From Omphiscola glabra (Eukaryota; Mollusca; Gastropoda; Lymnaeidae), in assembly GCA_964017045.1 (NCBI GenBank), contig OZ024794.1, positions 52,295,608 to 52,359,607 of the forward strand: 64,000 nucleotides of DNA. The letters are read 5' to 3'. The notes beneath the pieces are model-generated. The model was given only the letters and a program-made list of their open reading frames with translations. It ran no database searches and had not been told where the DNA came from. The position numbers and the translations under genes were made by a program. This document shows positions 46,522 to 57,895 of the stretch, piece after piece (within the stretch, counting starts at the first letter, position 1; every line of letters begins with the position of its first letter).

Positions 46522-49500
46522 TTAAGCTGCTGACCAGACCCCATCGTCTTGGTCAGGTTCGGTTTCTTTAAATTCATCATTATCTTGAGCAGCGCCTGAA
46601 GGATTCTCAACTTCATCCTCAGTTGCGTCCTTCTCTGCATCTTCATTCTTTGACTCTTGTTTTTCTTTGGCTGATTTTTCTCTGTCTTGTTCTTCTTCAT
46701 CTTGTTTTTGTTTTGCTGCCTCCCTGTCAGCCCTTAACTTTTGCCTTGTTTCCCATTCTTCCTTTTTCTTCTCGTCCTCCTCAGAAGTTGCAGAAAATTC
46801 GACTCCCTCTGGCAATGGAAAACCTAAAACTTTCTCAATTTGGTCCAACTTCAACCAAAAACTGTCTTCAGAATCCTTGCAAACATATTGTGAAGTTTTA
46901 TTGATGAACAAAACACCTTCAACCTGGAATCATTTGAAAAGAAAGCAGAATATTTTAACATTTTTTAAAATAAAAATTGTGCAGTCAAATAAAGTTTGTG
47001 CACAAAAAAGGTTCTGGGAATATCATTTGTCACTTATTGAAACTTATTTGTAATTCTTTTGATAAATATATTCTGTAAGATATGCTGAAGCAGGACACGT
47101 AGCAGGATAAGTAACACCATAAAAAATAATAGTCTTTATTCAGTTATTTAAAAACAAGCAGTTCTAGTAAATAGTCAAGAGCAATATTATTCTTTCCAAC
47201 TTCAGAATATGGAGAAACATAAGATTCTGGAAGCATAAGTCAGAAACATTAACATATTAGCAATGAGAAGCAAAACACAATAGCATATCATTTTTCAATA
47301 AAATCTGTTTCACATCTATATTGTAGATTGATCAGGGTACGACTAAGCCTAGATATTCGAAAAGCACTTGAAACTTTTACCTTATGCCCAGCTGATTTCA
47401 AAGCAGACTCTAATTTTGATTGTGAATAAGGATGTTTCTCCAATAACTCCAAGGGATACTGTAGAAACAAATTTTGAGAAATATACTTTGAATATTAGTA
47501 ATTACCCGGTTAACCACCCCACCCGTACACACACACACACACAATATGAGAACATTATAATATGATCCTACTTATTCAGAACAAATAAAGATTTACCACT
47601 TAATTAGATGAAGACTGTTAAATTCCATCTACACAGAATAATTTTAAAACTAACTTCAATGAAACTATCTCAAAGATGATAAAAAAATTAAATTCAACTA
47701 GACCCACTTCATTATTTGCTGAGACTTCTGAAGGATTCTTTAACTCTGAGAACTTGTCAGGTAAACAGAAGAACCTGAATTCAGCCTGTTGACATAGCAC
47801 ATTTCTTTTGTCAATTGTGGTTTTTACATCAGGTAGCATTTCAAATAAATTTTTCTATAAAAATTGAAAATCAAAACCCTTTAAACCTAATAACTACTAA
47901 AAGAATTTTCTGTTTCATTTGATGTTCCATTAATGGAGAACATTTTGCAATTTGACCTTTTAAGAACAAAGGCCTTAATATTGTGTCAGCTTTTGACATG
48001 ACCCATTTCTTAAAATAACACAAAGTACATTTAGAGAAATACAGAAAATATATTAAACAAATAGTACAGACATTTATGAGCTGAAACAAAATAATAACAA
48101 CTTTTCTCACTTAATACACAATAATTTTTTTTAAATAAAGTAATATCTTAGACAAATTTTTTGGGTAAAATCCATTGAAGTTGGATATTAATGTTTTCAC
48201 TTTATATAAACAAACTAGGTCTTCCATCTTTTACCTCTGTTTCATAATATGGATAATGTTTCCAATGTAGCATATCTATGATGTAAAAACATTTCTTGTC
48301 TGGGCAGTACAAAGAGTCTAGAATAGTTAGGTCTGAAACATTTTTAAAATTAATTTATTTCCTAGACTGATGACAAAGATGTGATTCAATAATTTGAAGA
48401 AAAGGATAATAAAAAAGGGATGAACTTCATAAATAGTTCCTCTTTTAGTACAAGATTTGTAAAGGATGTTACAAAAAATCTACGTAAAGAATAAGAGACA
48501 GAACTTGCCATTGTCTACATATTATTATAATGCAAGGAAAACAACAAAGGTGGTTAATTTTACAAAGAAAATGTGAGTTCATTACTGACATCACCCTTTA
48601 CCGAAATTCAGCAATTTCATATTCTTTTTTTTACATATTTTTATTACTGGTTATAAAAAAGTAAATACAAAAATATATCTTTTCATAGACAGTAAAAATT
48701 CAAATTACAAAAATATATCTTCTCATAGACAGTAAAAATTCATCTTTCTTAAGTAGAATAGAAATCCAAAGGTAGATGAAAGAATCTTCATATGTTTGGA
48801 TGAGTGATCAGAAAATGAACTCTTTTTATAGTGCAATCATTAGTAGCCCAACAAAGCTTGGGGTGATAATCTAAAGCTTTGATGGATAGATAGATAGAGT
48901 AGTTGGTTACCGTAAATTTGATCGAAAGAAATTTGGTCGAAGGAAAATTGATCGACGGTAATTTGATCGAACGGAAATTTGGTAGCATCTTTTTTGCAGT
49001 CGAGACGTTAAAATTTTCGTCAAATTTCTTTTTGAACGCACTATACTATATAGTAAAACAAAATAATGCGTTCAAAAAGAAATTTGACGCAAAATTTTAA
49101 CGTATAAATTAAAAAAAACGATTCGACCAAATTTCCGTTCTATCAAATTTCCGTCGATCAATTTTCCGTCGACCAAATTTCTTTCGATCAAATTTCCGGA
49201 TACGAGAGTAGTTCTTTATAAGAACGTATTGCCTTTTACATATATTTTAGTAAAAATAAAAATTATGGAACTAGTTAATTTATTTCCTGAATTAGAACAG
49301 CTTTAAAATCATGATATAAAAAGAAATTAAATAATTTTTTTTTTTAAAGGCTTCATTAGAAATTAAGTGGTTGACTGACCGTCATATTTGTGAATTTCTG
49401 CCAGACCAGGATTCCCACTTGGTAAACAAGACTTGAATTTCAAGTCTGTTGCCCCTCCATCCTTATAGGTTTGTGTGATATCCTAATGGCATTGAAATAA

Positions 49501-50659
49501 TAATATATTTTAGAATTATACACATTTTCTTTAACAGATAAGTGCACACAGTCTAATGCTAAAAATTTATTTGTAAATTAAAAACAGTAAACAATTTTTT
49601 TTTTATTAATGACTATAATTATAATAACATCAAATTGTATATGAAATTGGAAGTGAAAAGAAACTAATGAATGGGCTCTTTGAATTTACTATCCTATATT
49701 TATTCATTGCTGAAAGACAATGAATATGGCCAAAAAAAAAAAACATGTTGCATGTATTTTTGCAAATACTTACATTTGCTGCAACTATTATACGACGTTT
49801 ACCAGATGGACAAATAATAAATAACCAATCTTGTTCCAAGTTCTCTGGAGCGTTTTCCATGTATGGGGACTGCATCAGCTGTAAGAATAAATAAAAGTGT
49901 GTCATTTTTATTTTAAAAAACCTAGTGTAACATACAGTTAACTGGAAATTAAATGAAATAAAACTAAGTTCATTGAATCCCCCAAAAAATACATCCTTCT
50001 CCAGAGAACCATTTTGACCCACAACAAATAATCTCATCAATCATTTTTTCAGTTCAGAATTTCAGAATAGTCTTTTGAATTACACTTTATAAAGTAGCAA
50101 TTTATTTTAATCACTCATCTTACTTGATTCTATAAACTTAAACTTAAATTGAAAATGCCTGGTATTAAAATTAATGTCTGTAATTATTCAAATTAAGATA
50201 ATTAATGGTGAATTATGACCTGAACATTTTTTCTCGTAAAATCACAAACTTGGTGAATCATGAACTTACTGAATGCCTGTCAGAAGTAGACCAGTTGTCA
50301 CTCTCCACTTCTTCATCCTCCTGTTTAAATCTTTTGTAGCTCGGTCCTTTGTCTCCACCTCTAAAGTCTCTCTTAAAGCCCCCTCTACCACGGCTACCAC
50401 CGCCATCACCTCCTCCAAATTGTCCCCTACTCCTGCCTCCACCACCACCTCTCCCTCTGTTGTAACTGTCTCTATCCCTATTACCTCCACCATATCCCCC
50501 ATAGCCACCTCTACCATATCCCCCGTAGCCATCCCCACCACCGTATCCCCCATAGCCACCACCTCCACCATATCCACCACCCCCATAGCCTCCATAACCT
50601 CCTCCTCCACCGCCATATCCATACCCATCCCCATGTCCGTATCCTCCGTAGTAAGACAT
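46522..50659 (-). CDS. SNUPN: Snurportin-1-like m3G-cap-binding protein with Gly-rich N-terminus
   Basis: Seven minus-strand exons, GT/AG with consistent phases: 50659-50270, 49878-49774, 49482-49380, 48332-48235, 47854-47708, 47458-47381, 46923-46522, giving 440 aa. The ATG at 50659-50657 is supported by an in-frame stop 30 bases upstream in the same exon (50689-50687). Residues 1-105 are Gly/Tyr repeats followed by RG/RGG-type segments. KRFKQE (about 113-118) could be a nuclear localisation signal and is followed by an acidic DEEVESD. Residues 131-350 align with the snurportin cap-binding domain: EQDWLFIICPSGKR, LPSGN, LTILDSLY, HWKHYPYY, FRFFCLPDK, VEGVLFINK and a Trp at 330 in the position of the cap-stacking Trp. 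The last 90 residues are highly charged (K/E/D). Snurportin brings trimethylguanosine-capped snRNPs to importin-beta. Here the usual N-terminal importin-binding helix is not recognisable. The exon 5 donor (GAA/GTGGGT) is the weakest junction. Confidence 0.88.
46924..50269 (-). other. Introns of the snurportin-like gene
   Basis: Six introns of about 250 to 1050 bp, AT-rich. The 49379-48333 intron contains the foldback element at 48906-49206 and a 2-copy repeat (about 40 bp, CAAATTACAAAAATATATCT) at 48660-48745. A (CA)n run lies at about 47525-47542. Confidence 0.6.
48906..49206. mobile_element. Foldback (palindromic) element, copy 2, intronic
   Basis: The same element as 8224-8532, starting GGTTACCGTAAATTTGATCG and ending ATCAAATTTCCGGATACGA. 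It has the same loop (CTATACTATATAGTAAAAC). Its right arm lacks the 9 bp duplication (AAGAAATAA) seen in copy 1. It lies inside an intron of the snurportin-like gene, so its transcript would fold into a hairpin of about 130 bp. Confidence 0.82.
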
Positions 50660-50686
50660 CAGGATAAAAATATATACCCAAAAATG

Positions 50687-50700
50687 TCAGATATTAGTTG
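50687..50700 (-). promoter_or_regulatory. Possible 3' splice site in the 5' UTR of the snurportin-like gene
   Basis: On the minus strand a T-rich tract followed by GTTACAG ends at 50701. The coding exon may therefore begin at 50700 with a 41-base 5' UTR part spliced to an upstream non-coding exon. The first exon and promoter were not located. A GGCGGCCATGG patch at about 52483-52500 (minus sense) is one weak candidate. Confidence 0.4.
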
Positions 50701-50977
50701 CTGTAACAAAAAAAATTAAATATATATATTTTTTTAATAAACAAAACATTATTTAAAATGACTATATCAATGAACAGAAGAGTATTTCATTTAAACTCTT
50801 GCTGTACTGACAAAAGTGATAAAATACTTAATTGGTGTCTTTAGGTAGCGGTATAGGTAGAGTTGCACGATTATTTGTTTAGGTACTGGTATGGTTGCAC
50901 GATTATTGGCAAATAATAGGCAAAGGTCCACAATGACAATTTTTCTGTTAAAATACAAATTGGCATGTGCTATGAAG

Positions 50978-51170
50978 CAGAGGCGTAGCTAAGAGCGGAC
51001 AGAGGGGGGGGGGACATATGTCCCTGGGCACCAGACTAGTTAGGGGAGCCAAAATGTGCTTTGATATTATTTATTGATGAAAATAATGTTTTTGAGAGTT
51101 GAAAAAAGAAAGGGAGGTGTTTTAAAATGAATCTTGTCCCCGGGCACCAAACACTCTAGCTATGACTCTG
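50978..51170. mobile_element. MITE of the CAGTGGCGTAGC family with perfect 8 bp TSD
   Basis: Its termini are CAGAGGCGTAGCTAAG and CTAGCTATGACTCTG. It is flanked by identical 8 bp repeats CTATGAAG (50970-50977 and 51171-51178). The interior, read in reverse, matches the copies at 30206 and 54679 (TTTTGGCTCCCCTAACTAG and CATTATTTTCATCAATAAAT blocks). The 8 bp duplication supports a hAT-type origin of the family. Confidence 0.88.
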
Positions 51171-54100
51171 CTATGAAGACTTGAATAGCTTGGGGTAATC
51201 AAAAATATAAATATATCTGTTTTAGACATATATTATATTATGAAAATCTAGATTTTTAAAAGATATTTTTATAGGCTTTTAGATGTGAAAAAGTATGTAA
51301 GATATAGCAATATCTTGCTCTAATTGCTGTTTCACATAATTTTATATCTTTTTAGAAGTAAATCTTAATAATATCTGATAGTGATCTTTATAGATGTTTT
51401 TATGTTTTTTGTTTTTTTTTTGTAAAATATCTGGATGTTGTTGTCTTTGATTTTACCAAAATGCTTATTGCATTTTTTAAAATGAACATACATTCCATTA
51501 GATTATAGAATTATATAATTTACAAGGTAGGCCTACAAAATTTAAGTCAACTTTAGGCCTAATTAAAAGCTATAATTTATAGTTTAAAATCTCCTAAAAT
51601 AAAAAATCCAAGATTTGCTTATCTTTCTTTTTTAATTACTAATTATTATTCCTATTTTGAGGTGAACAAGGACAAATTGCATCCATGCCAAGAAATAAAA
51701 AGGCGCCACTAACAAGCTTGAGAAACCTATATTAATGTAATAAGATTTAGAAAAAAATTCAAATCAACGGTCGGTAAGATTAACAAAATGCATTGACTCC
51801 AAGACTATTGGAATATGATACATGCTTGCATTGCATATCACATTCTGATACTTAGGCCCAGGCATATGTAGTAATATTTGATTTCTTTAATGGATATCAT
51901 TAATGATTTTAAATAAATTAATAGTTTATTAATTCATTGCTGTCAAACAGATGCAGACATTTTCTGGAAAAAAAAGACTCTCTCAAAGTACAGTGGTGTA
52001 ACAAATATGGCATATGGTGCAGGGTAAGATGCCAAATGTTGCTATAAATGATAAAAGATCATAAGAGTAAGAGCTATTTATATAAAATGGCTGGAGCTTA
52101 ATGTTTTTGGTATATTTGAAATAGAGGGTAGCCATTACAGCTTGGCATGCCTTTCCATTATCAAGTTTGGGGAGAGTGCGCTTCCCCTTACTCAAACAGA
52201 AGAGTACTCTGTACTGTATTCTGAATGGAAGGTCCATTTTTTGCTTTAGTTGGCAACGAATTGGGACAAACAGTATGGTGAATGATACTGATACATACAG
52301 ATCATCACCATCAGGCCATATTAAATTATTGGATAATAGGAATAAAAGGAAATAGCCCTACAAATAATGAAAAATTAATGCCTGATCTTTAAATGGTAAT
52401 CCTTTTTATGGTTTTTTTTTTATTCTATTGATAAGACAAAGATAAGATTGGTAAATTCAAATAGATTGTACCGCGTTTTTTTTACCATGGCCGCCAACTT
52501 GATTGAGGTGACGCGTAAAATTAAGAATAAAACGTTAAAAAATAATTAAAACATTTCCTAAATGTATCCCAAAACCTAACATGAACCCTAAATCTATCCC
52601 TAAACCTAACCTGAACCCTAAATCTATCTCTAAACCTAACCAAATGAAATGAGGTACGATCTATCCTATCTTAATTAGCCATAAGATTGTTTTATTCATC
52701 CAAATAAATGGAATAGTGAATAGAGTCTATACATCACAAACCCATTCAATGGGCCATTGGCCTTCTCGGACTTCTACCCACTGTCACTGTTTAATGAATG
52801 GTGGTACTATTACTATGTATTTCTGGTAAAATAGTACTTGAGACCAGAGAAACACGATTTTTGAGTAGTCTGAATTTGAATAGCTGACACACTGAAGTGC
52901 TAGATTACCCTTTTAGATCTAGTTGTAAAGGCTTTATACAATAAATTAATAAATAAAATATTAAATGATTAGTTATTAGTAATAAACCCCGCTGCAAAAC
53001 TAAAAAAAAGGTACTAGAGTTTACTAGTAGACTATACTTAATTTTATATTCATAGTAATGTTAGGTAATCATACTCCATAGTCAGATAACCCTTTTCCAC
53101 GACCATGTTTCCTAGTTTTATCCTTTCCATCGCGGTTTTACATTTTTAAAAATATGACCAACTAGAAATATAAATTAATGTACTACAAACCACGGTTGAA
53201 AAGCAAGGTAAATATTTTTTTTGTTTTAAGAGTTAGTTATTAGTAGTAGCGCTTCCTGTTTTATTTTGCATGATCTCCCTTACTCTGACTTGAACAATAC
53301 TTGACAAATTAAATGTTATACACAATTTTGGATGACGTCATAAGATTTTTTTTTTTTTCCTAGTTTACCCATGGATTGAACTAACAATAAAACTAAAGCG
53401 AAAATATATTTGATAAAAACGATTAAATTGAGTATTGACATCTTTATAAAATGTTTAAACTGTTGCCTTTAACCGATTACAATTTTTGGGATCTATAAAA
53501 CATCGCCACACTAGTAATATTTTATGATTCTAAAAATTCCTAAATTTATTGTAAATTGTAATTGTCTAATGACTAATCGTAAAATGTAAGTCTTTATTTT
53601 TGAGGCTTACACTAATTACACTATTCGATTATAAATATCGTACTGAACTGTCCAAAATTGGCCGCTACTAAATACTCCAGTGTTCGTATTGGTCGTTTTT
53701 TTTATTTTTTATTTATGTATTTTTAGCAACTTTTCAATGACCCCACCCCCAAGTAGGCCTAATTATGTCCACATTTTCTAACCACTACCCCACCCCCATT
53801 CCCTTTTTAAAAAAATGAATTATAATTTAGATAAATTTATAACTACATTTTTCTTTGTGCTATCTATTTAAATGACACAAAATTGTAGGAAAACGTTTTA
53901 TTACATTTTTAGCTTGTTAACCAACAATTCAAAAAGTTTTTACACTTAAATTTTATAATTCAGAATCAATTAAATGGTTGTTAAAGACTTAATATCATTG
54001 TTTTTAGTATAAAAATGATTTTTGTCAGTAAAGCTGACAATTATAGTATAGTATCTAGCTGCTATCATCTTTCCATAGAGTGGCCAGGTGTTGTTCTATC

Positions 54101-54678
54101 ATAGCAATGTTCATCAGGGACATCATTTGGGTAGGGCAGGGGAGCCGCCACCCCTTAATTTGCAGGTTTTATTTAAATTGCTATGTACTGGGGCGCCTCC
54201 AGTAATAAACAACTTAACAAGCCGACTAAATTTTGGTTTTGCCCCTCTCCCTGAAAAAACCCGTCACTTACAAAATCCCCCCCCCCCCCCCCCAAACCAA
54301 AAAAATAAAAATAAAATCAAACAGTCTGATAGACGCACTGAATTTAGGTGTACGCTAAGATGCACCTCTTGATGTTTAAATAATGAAAGCATTTCTGGAG
54401 TGCGGGCATCCCAGTCTCCTCTTGCGCCCAAGAGCCATCGTCATCCTCAATTTCTGACGTATCATCCCGATAAGAATGATCACCGAGTTCGGAGGCAATA
54501 GATACACTGATTATTGGCATGGTTAGTATGAGGGCTGCCATGGGCGGTACACGATTTTTGGCGCATTCCCTTTCACAATACAAATTATACAGTTGCCGAA
54601 AATGCCGCCCCTCCATTTAAAGAAAAAGTGACACCTGGGTGGACCACGTCATTCCCCCCCCCCTTTCTATGTTACTGG

Positions 54679-54855
54679 CAGAGGCGTAGCCAGAGTGTTT
54701 GGCGCCAGGGTAACAAAATTGATTTTAACGCCTCCCTTACTCTGAAACCTATTATTTTCATACATTAAATACCATCAAAGCCTATTTTGGCGCCTCCGCA
54801 AATCTTGCGCATAGAGACCATTTTTTCCACTCTGCCACCCTTAGCTACGCCTCTG
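54679..54855. mobile_element. MITE of the CAGTGGCGTAGC family
   Basis: It starts CAGAGGCGTAGCCAGAG and ends TTAGCTACGCCTCTG. The flanks GTTACTGG and ACCACTGG match at 6 of 8. It is an older relative of the copies at 30206 and 50978. Confidence 0.8.
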
Positions 54856-55186
54856 ACCACTGGTACTGCTCTAACACACACACACACTCACACACACATG
54901 AGAAAATTAAAAGTGAAAGAAACATTGGCCGCAGTACCAGTCTCTTTTACCAAAATCGGAAATTGACGGTATTAAAAATTTAAAAATATAGTAACTGACA
55001 GTTTTGATATTTTCGATATATAAAGGCAATTTATGTTACATTCTGTCATTAAAATTTGAAGTGAAGTTTTCATCAATTAAATAATAAATCACATTTTAAT
55101 ATTTAAACGGCGTTTAATTTTAACAATAGCATAGATGTCTTACTTCAGACGTTAATTTTTTTAAAATTATTATTAAATTATTATTA

Positions 55187-55245
55187 TTACGGTCGACTAC
55201 AGGTCTGGACACTCCACAGACTACAGGTCTGGACACTCCACAATA
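55187..55245 (-). repeat. Truncated 3' LTR
   Basis: 59 bases nearly identical (one mismatch) to 58020-58078, next to the polypurine tract. The remainder of the 180 bp LTR is absent and replaced by (TTA)n. The single mismatch suggests a fairly recent insertion followed by loss of the end. Confidence 0.85.
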
Positions 55246-55878
55246 CCCCCATCTTACAAAACAATGTTACGTAACATCATTACAATAACGGATGACTTAT
55301 CTCTAAATGGCTTAAAGTGACTTGGACCTTTAGCATTCATTTAGAAACAATACAAAGTAATGTACGCTACGTCATCCCATTTACGGTCTCCTAAACGGAT
55401 CTGGTCAAGGGGAGAGTCAGCTTTGGTCACAGTCGGAGCATCTTTACATTCACACGATCAGACAATTATGGTCGAACAAGGAATAATACAAAATTTCGAG
55501 AATCAACGAAAAGTAAAACATTTAGAAAATCAATTAACAGGCAGTGACACATTATGACATAAAGTTGAAAACTAAATTAACCAGCTAATCAAAAATCATA
55601 ATGACAACATGTCTAGTAAAATGCCAAAACCGTCTAAAGTTCCAAATGCAGGAAAAATAAGTGTTGGTTACAAACCACTTAAACTTAAACTAATACAAAC
55701 CATTCATTCTTAAAGGGCATAAGCGTTCACCAAGAAAAACATTTTATAAAATTAAAAATCTTTCAACCGCAAATTAAAATTAATCATTACAGGATTAGAA
55801 CATTATCCATGTATCCATTTATCCAACCATCACCCTCTGGTGCCTCGAGAAAAAAATCAACATTAATTCACTATAAAT

Positions 55879-56310
55879 CTATTTATAAAAAAAAAATGTC
55901 ATGCTATACGATGAATCTAAGTGTACCAGAACACAGTACGCTTCCTGCAGAACTCGTGGAAGCTCCGGAGTGGTTTCCATCAAATTGTCTCTTAGGCAAG
56001 CTGTTTGTAACTTTAAAATCCAGTCTGGTGGATCATTGTCATAATGCTTCATCATATAGTGGCCTTCATGATGAATAATTTTGCATGTCATTCTTTCCTC
56101 TCCTTGAATCTCAAATAAATTATTACGTAGCTTTCGACCGATGACACGAGGACCGCACCACTTATTAATTGTGCCCAACTTCTGATTTCGACTCACTTTG
56201 TTTGTTGAGTCTGAAAACTGGACTACGTCACCCACGTTGAAGAGGTGCAATACTGCTCGAGCGTCTGGGCTTGACCCACTAGAGTTCTCGTAGGTCGTGG
56301 TCTGGGTCAC
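55879..56310 (-). pseudogene. Integrase C-terminal remnant of the LTR element
   Basis: A frame of about 140 codons in which FNVGDVVQFSD, GPRVIGRK and LFEIQGE follow the pattern of the C-terminal DNA-binding region of Ty3/gypsy integrases (the module after the catalytic core). No zinc-binding HHCC or D,D(35)E core is present. A second frame at 56279-56473 lies between it and the protease and has no recognised domain. Identification is by pattern only. Confidence 0.6.
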
Positions 56311-56494
56311 CTTTCTGTCCCTTTACTGGTCCATCTGGAATTGCCTCCCTTTTCTCCGACTTAGAATTGACCTCATCACACAACTGGATTGATTTATTAC
56401 CCACATTCATGAGCTTCGCCGTTGGCGAGGCCATCTCTGGACGGGGTAACACGTTATCCTGGACAGGAGCCATGCTTGTCCACTGGCTTTTACC

Positions 56495-57812
56495 TTAACG
56501 CTGTCTTTTGTTGTGTGTAGTGACCGTTTTCACTCTCACACTGAATGGTGCCGAGAACTGGGAACGTTTTGACGCCCTAAAATACCTTTTATCTGGCGTA
56601 TTCTTTGCACTCGGATATTTAGCCACAATCGGCACCTTGTGAGAATCCAAGCTCAGACCTTTGCTGACTGAGAAGGAAAAATTGTAATGACCCAAAAAGT
56701 CAAAACCCAGGTAACCGTCTTCTGCTATATCTGCCACATATACTGTCCAGGGATACACTTCATCTCCAATCAATAATTTAACGTCACTCACCCCATAATG
56801 ATTCACGGGTGCTCCAGTTGCTGTCTGTAGATTCACGGGTGAGAAATGGTGATGAATCTTAGGTCGCTGACGTTGTGGAATTTCAAAAAATCGTTTTTTC
56901 GAAATAACGGTCACCGCCGCACCCGTGTACATGAGAAATTCTGTCCTAACACCACACACTTTCACAGGCACGAACACAGCACTAGGACGAATGTTTGGAG
57001 CATTTGATGAAATGTGATTTAGTTTCAGCCGATCCCGATCAGTAAATTCTCCTCCTTTGCTCCTGTTTGGACAATTACGGTCAATGTGACCTATTCGGTC
57101 ACACACGAAACACCAGGGTTCCGCCCTCCGAACACCTCCCGTTTCTCTTGCCGGCTGGTAGACTGACTGCGAGGTGATGAATGCTATAAAGTCCTCTCTC
57201 AGACCACTTATTTCCCTGGTCAAGTAGTCGGTACCTACTGATGCCACTTTATGTCCCGGTACACACACATTGTCCCTGAGATTTATTATCTGGTCGAGGG
57301 CAGCTCTCGCTTTGTCTACTGTGGGAGGAACTGACATAGTGCCAACTTGTGTCACCATAGACTTGTCAGGCAGCCCACGAAGGAACTGTTTGACTCCAAT
57401 GGCATCTCGTGTAGCCTGGTCTGCCGTCGGAAAACTTTTCGCTACCAATTTCTTGGTGTCAGTGGCATACTCTGTACTAGTCTCGGATTTCAAAAATGTG
57501 CGTTTTTCCAAAACATTTTGGAAAAATGCCGGCGTTCTGTGGTCTCTCAATCGATTCGCCAGGGCATCGTTAAGTTCAACGTACGTCTCTCTCTCTCTCG
57601 GCTCCACTTAATTCACTGTACGCGAATTCAGCCGCGGCGTCTTTCAATGCAAAGCTAAGATAAAGGAGTTTCTCTTCCTCGCTCCATTTAAAAATTCTTG
57701 CAGACGTTTCGAACTGGATGATGAACGTGTGCCACGTTGAAGTGCCACTGTATGTCGGGAGGTTGTTCAAGTACTGTGAAGTCATTGTACTTATCCTGTA
57801 GTTTTTCCGCAC
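56495..57812 (-). pseudogene. gag and protease region of the LTR element, frameshifted
   Basis: The gag start lies near 57785 (a frame beginning MTSQYLNNLPTYSG), as in metazoan Ty3/gypsy gag. It breaks at a (GA)n run near 57590-57602, and the following 370-codon frame continues capsid sequence. That frame has one CCHC zinc knuckle (WCFVCDRIGHIDRNCPNR, near residue 168). It ends with a retropepsin-like segment in which the expected catalytic DTG reads YTG (near residue 228), so the protease should be dead. A flap-like and an ILG-type (YLGFDFLG) segment follow. Confidence 0.85.
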
Positions 57813-57895
57813 CTTCTAATTCTCATCGCAGGTTAACAGAAAATGTTTTCTCTTCGGAGTCGTTGCAAGGTTTAGGATCCCACCGCTGCCACAAT

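Larger units (their letters stand above)
50701..55186. other. Upstream flank of the snurportin-like gene
   Basis: AT-rich, no gene seen outside the MITEs at 50978 and 54679. A 30 bp unit with CCTAAACCTAACCTGAACCC occurs about 2.7 times at 52560-52645. A palindromic CRE-type octamer TGACGTCA lies at 53333-53340. C runs occur near 54270-54292, and GC-rich MITE-like debris lies at 54510-54678. Confidence 0.5.

Noticed and set aside
46623..47053. Plus-strand ORFs of 93 and 128 codons
   Set aside because: They are antisense of the charged C-terminal exon of the snurportin-like gene.
50273..50719. 148-codon Thr/Ser/Pro-rich plus-strand ORF
   Set aside because: It is the antisense shadow of the Gly-rich first exon of the snurportin-like gene, which is tied to it by spliced phase.
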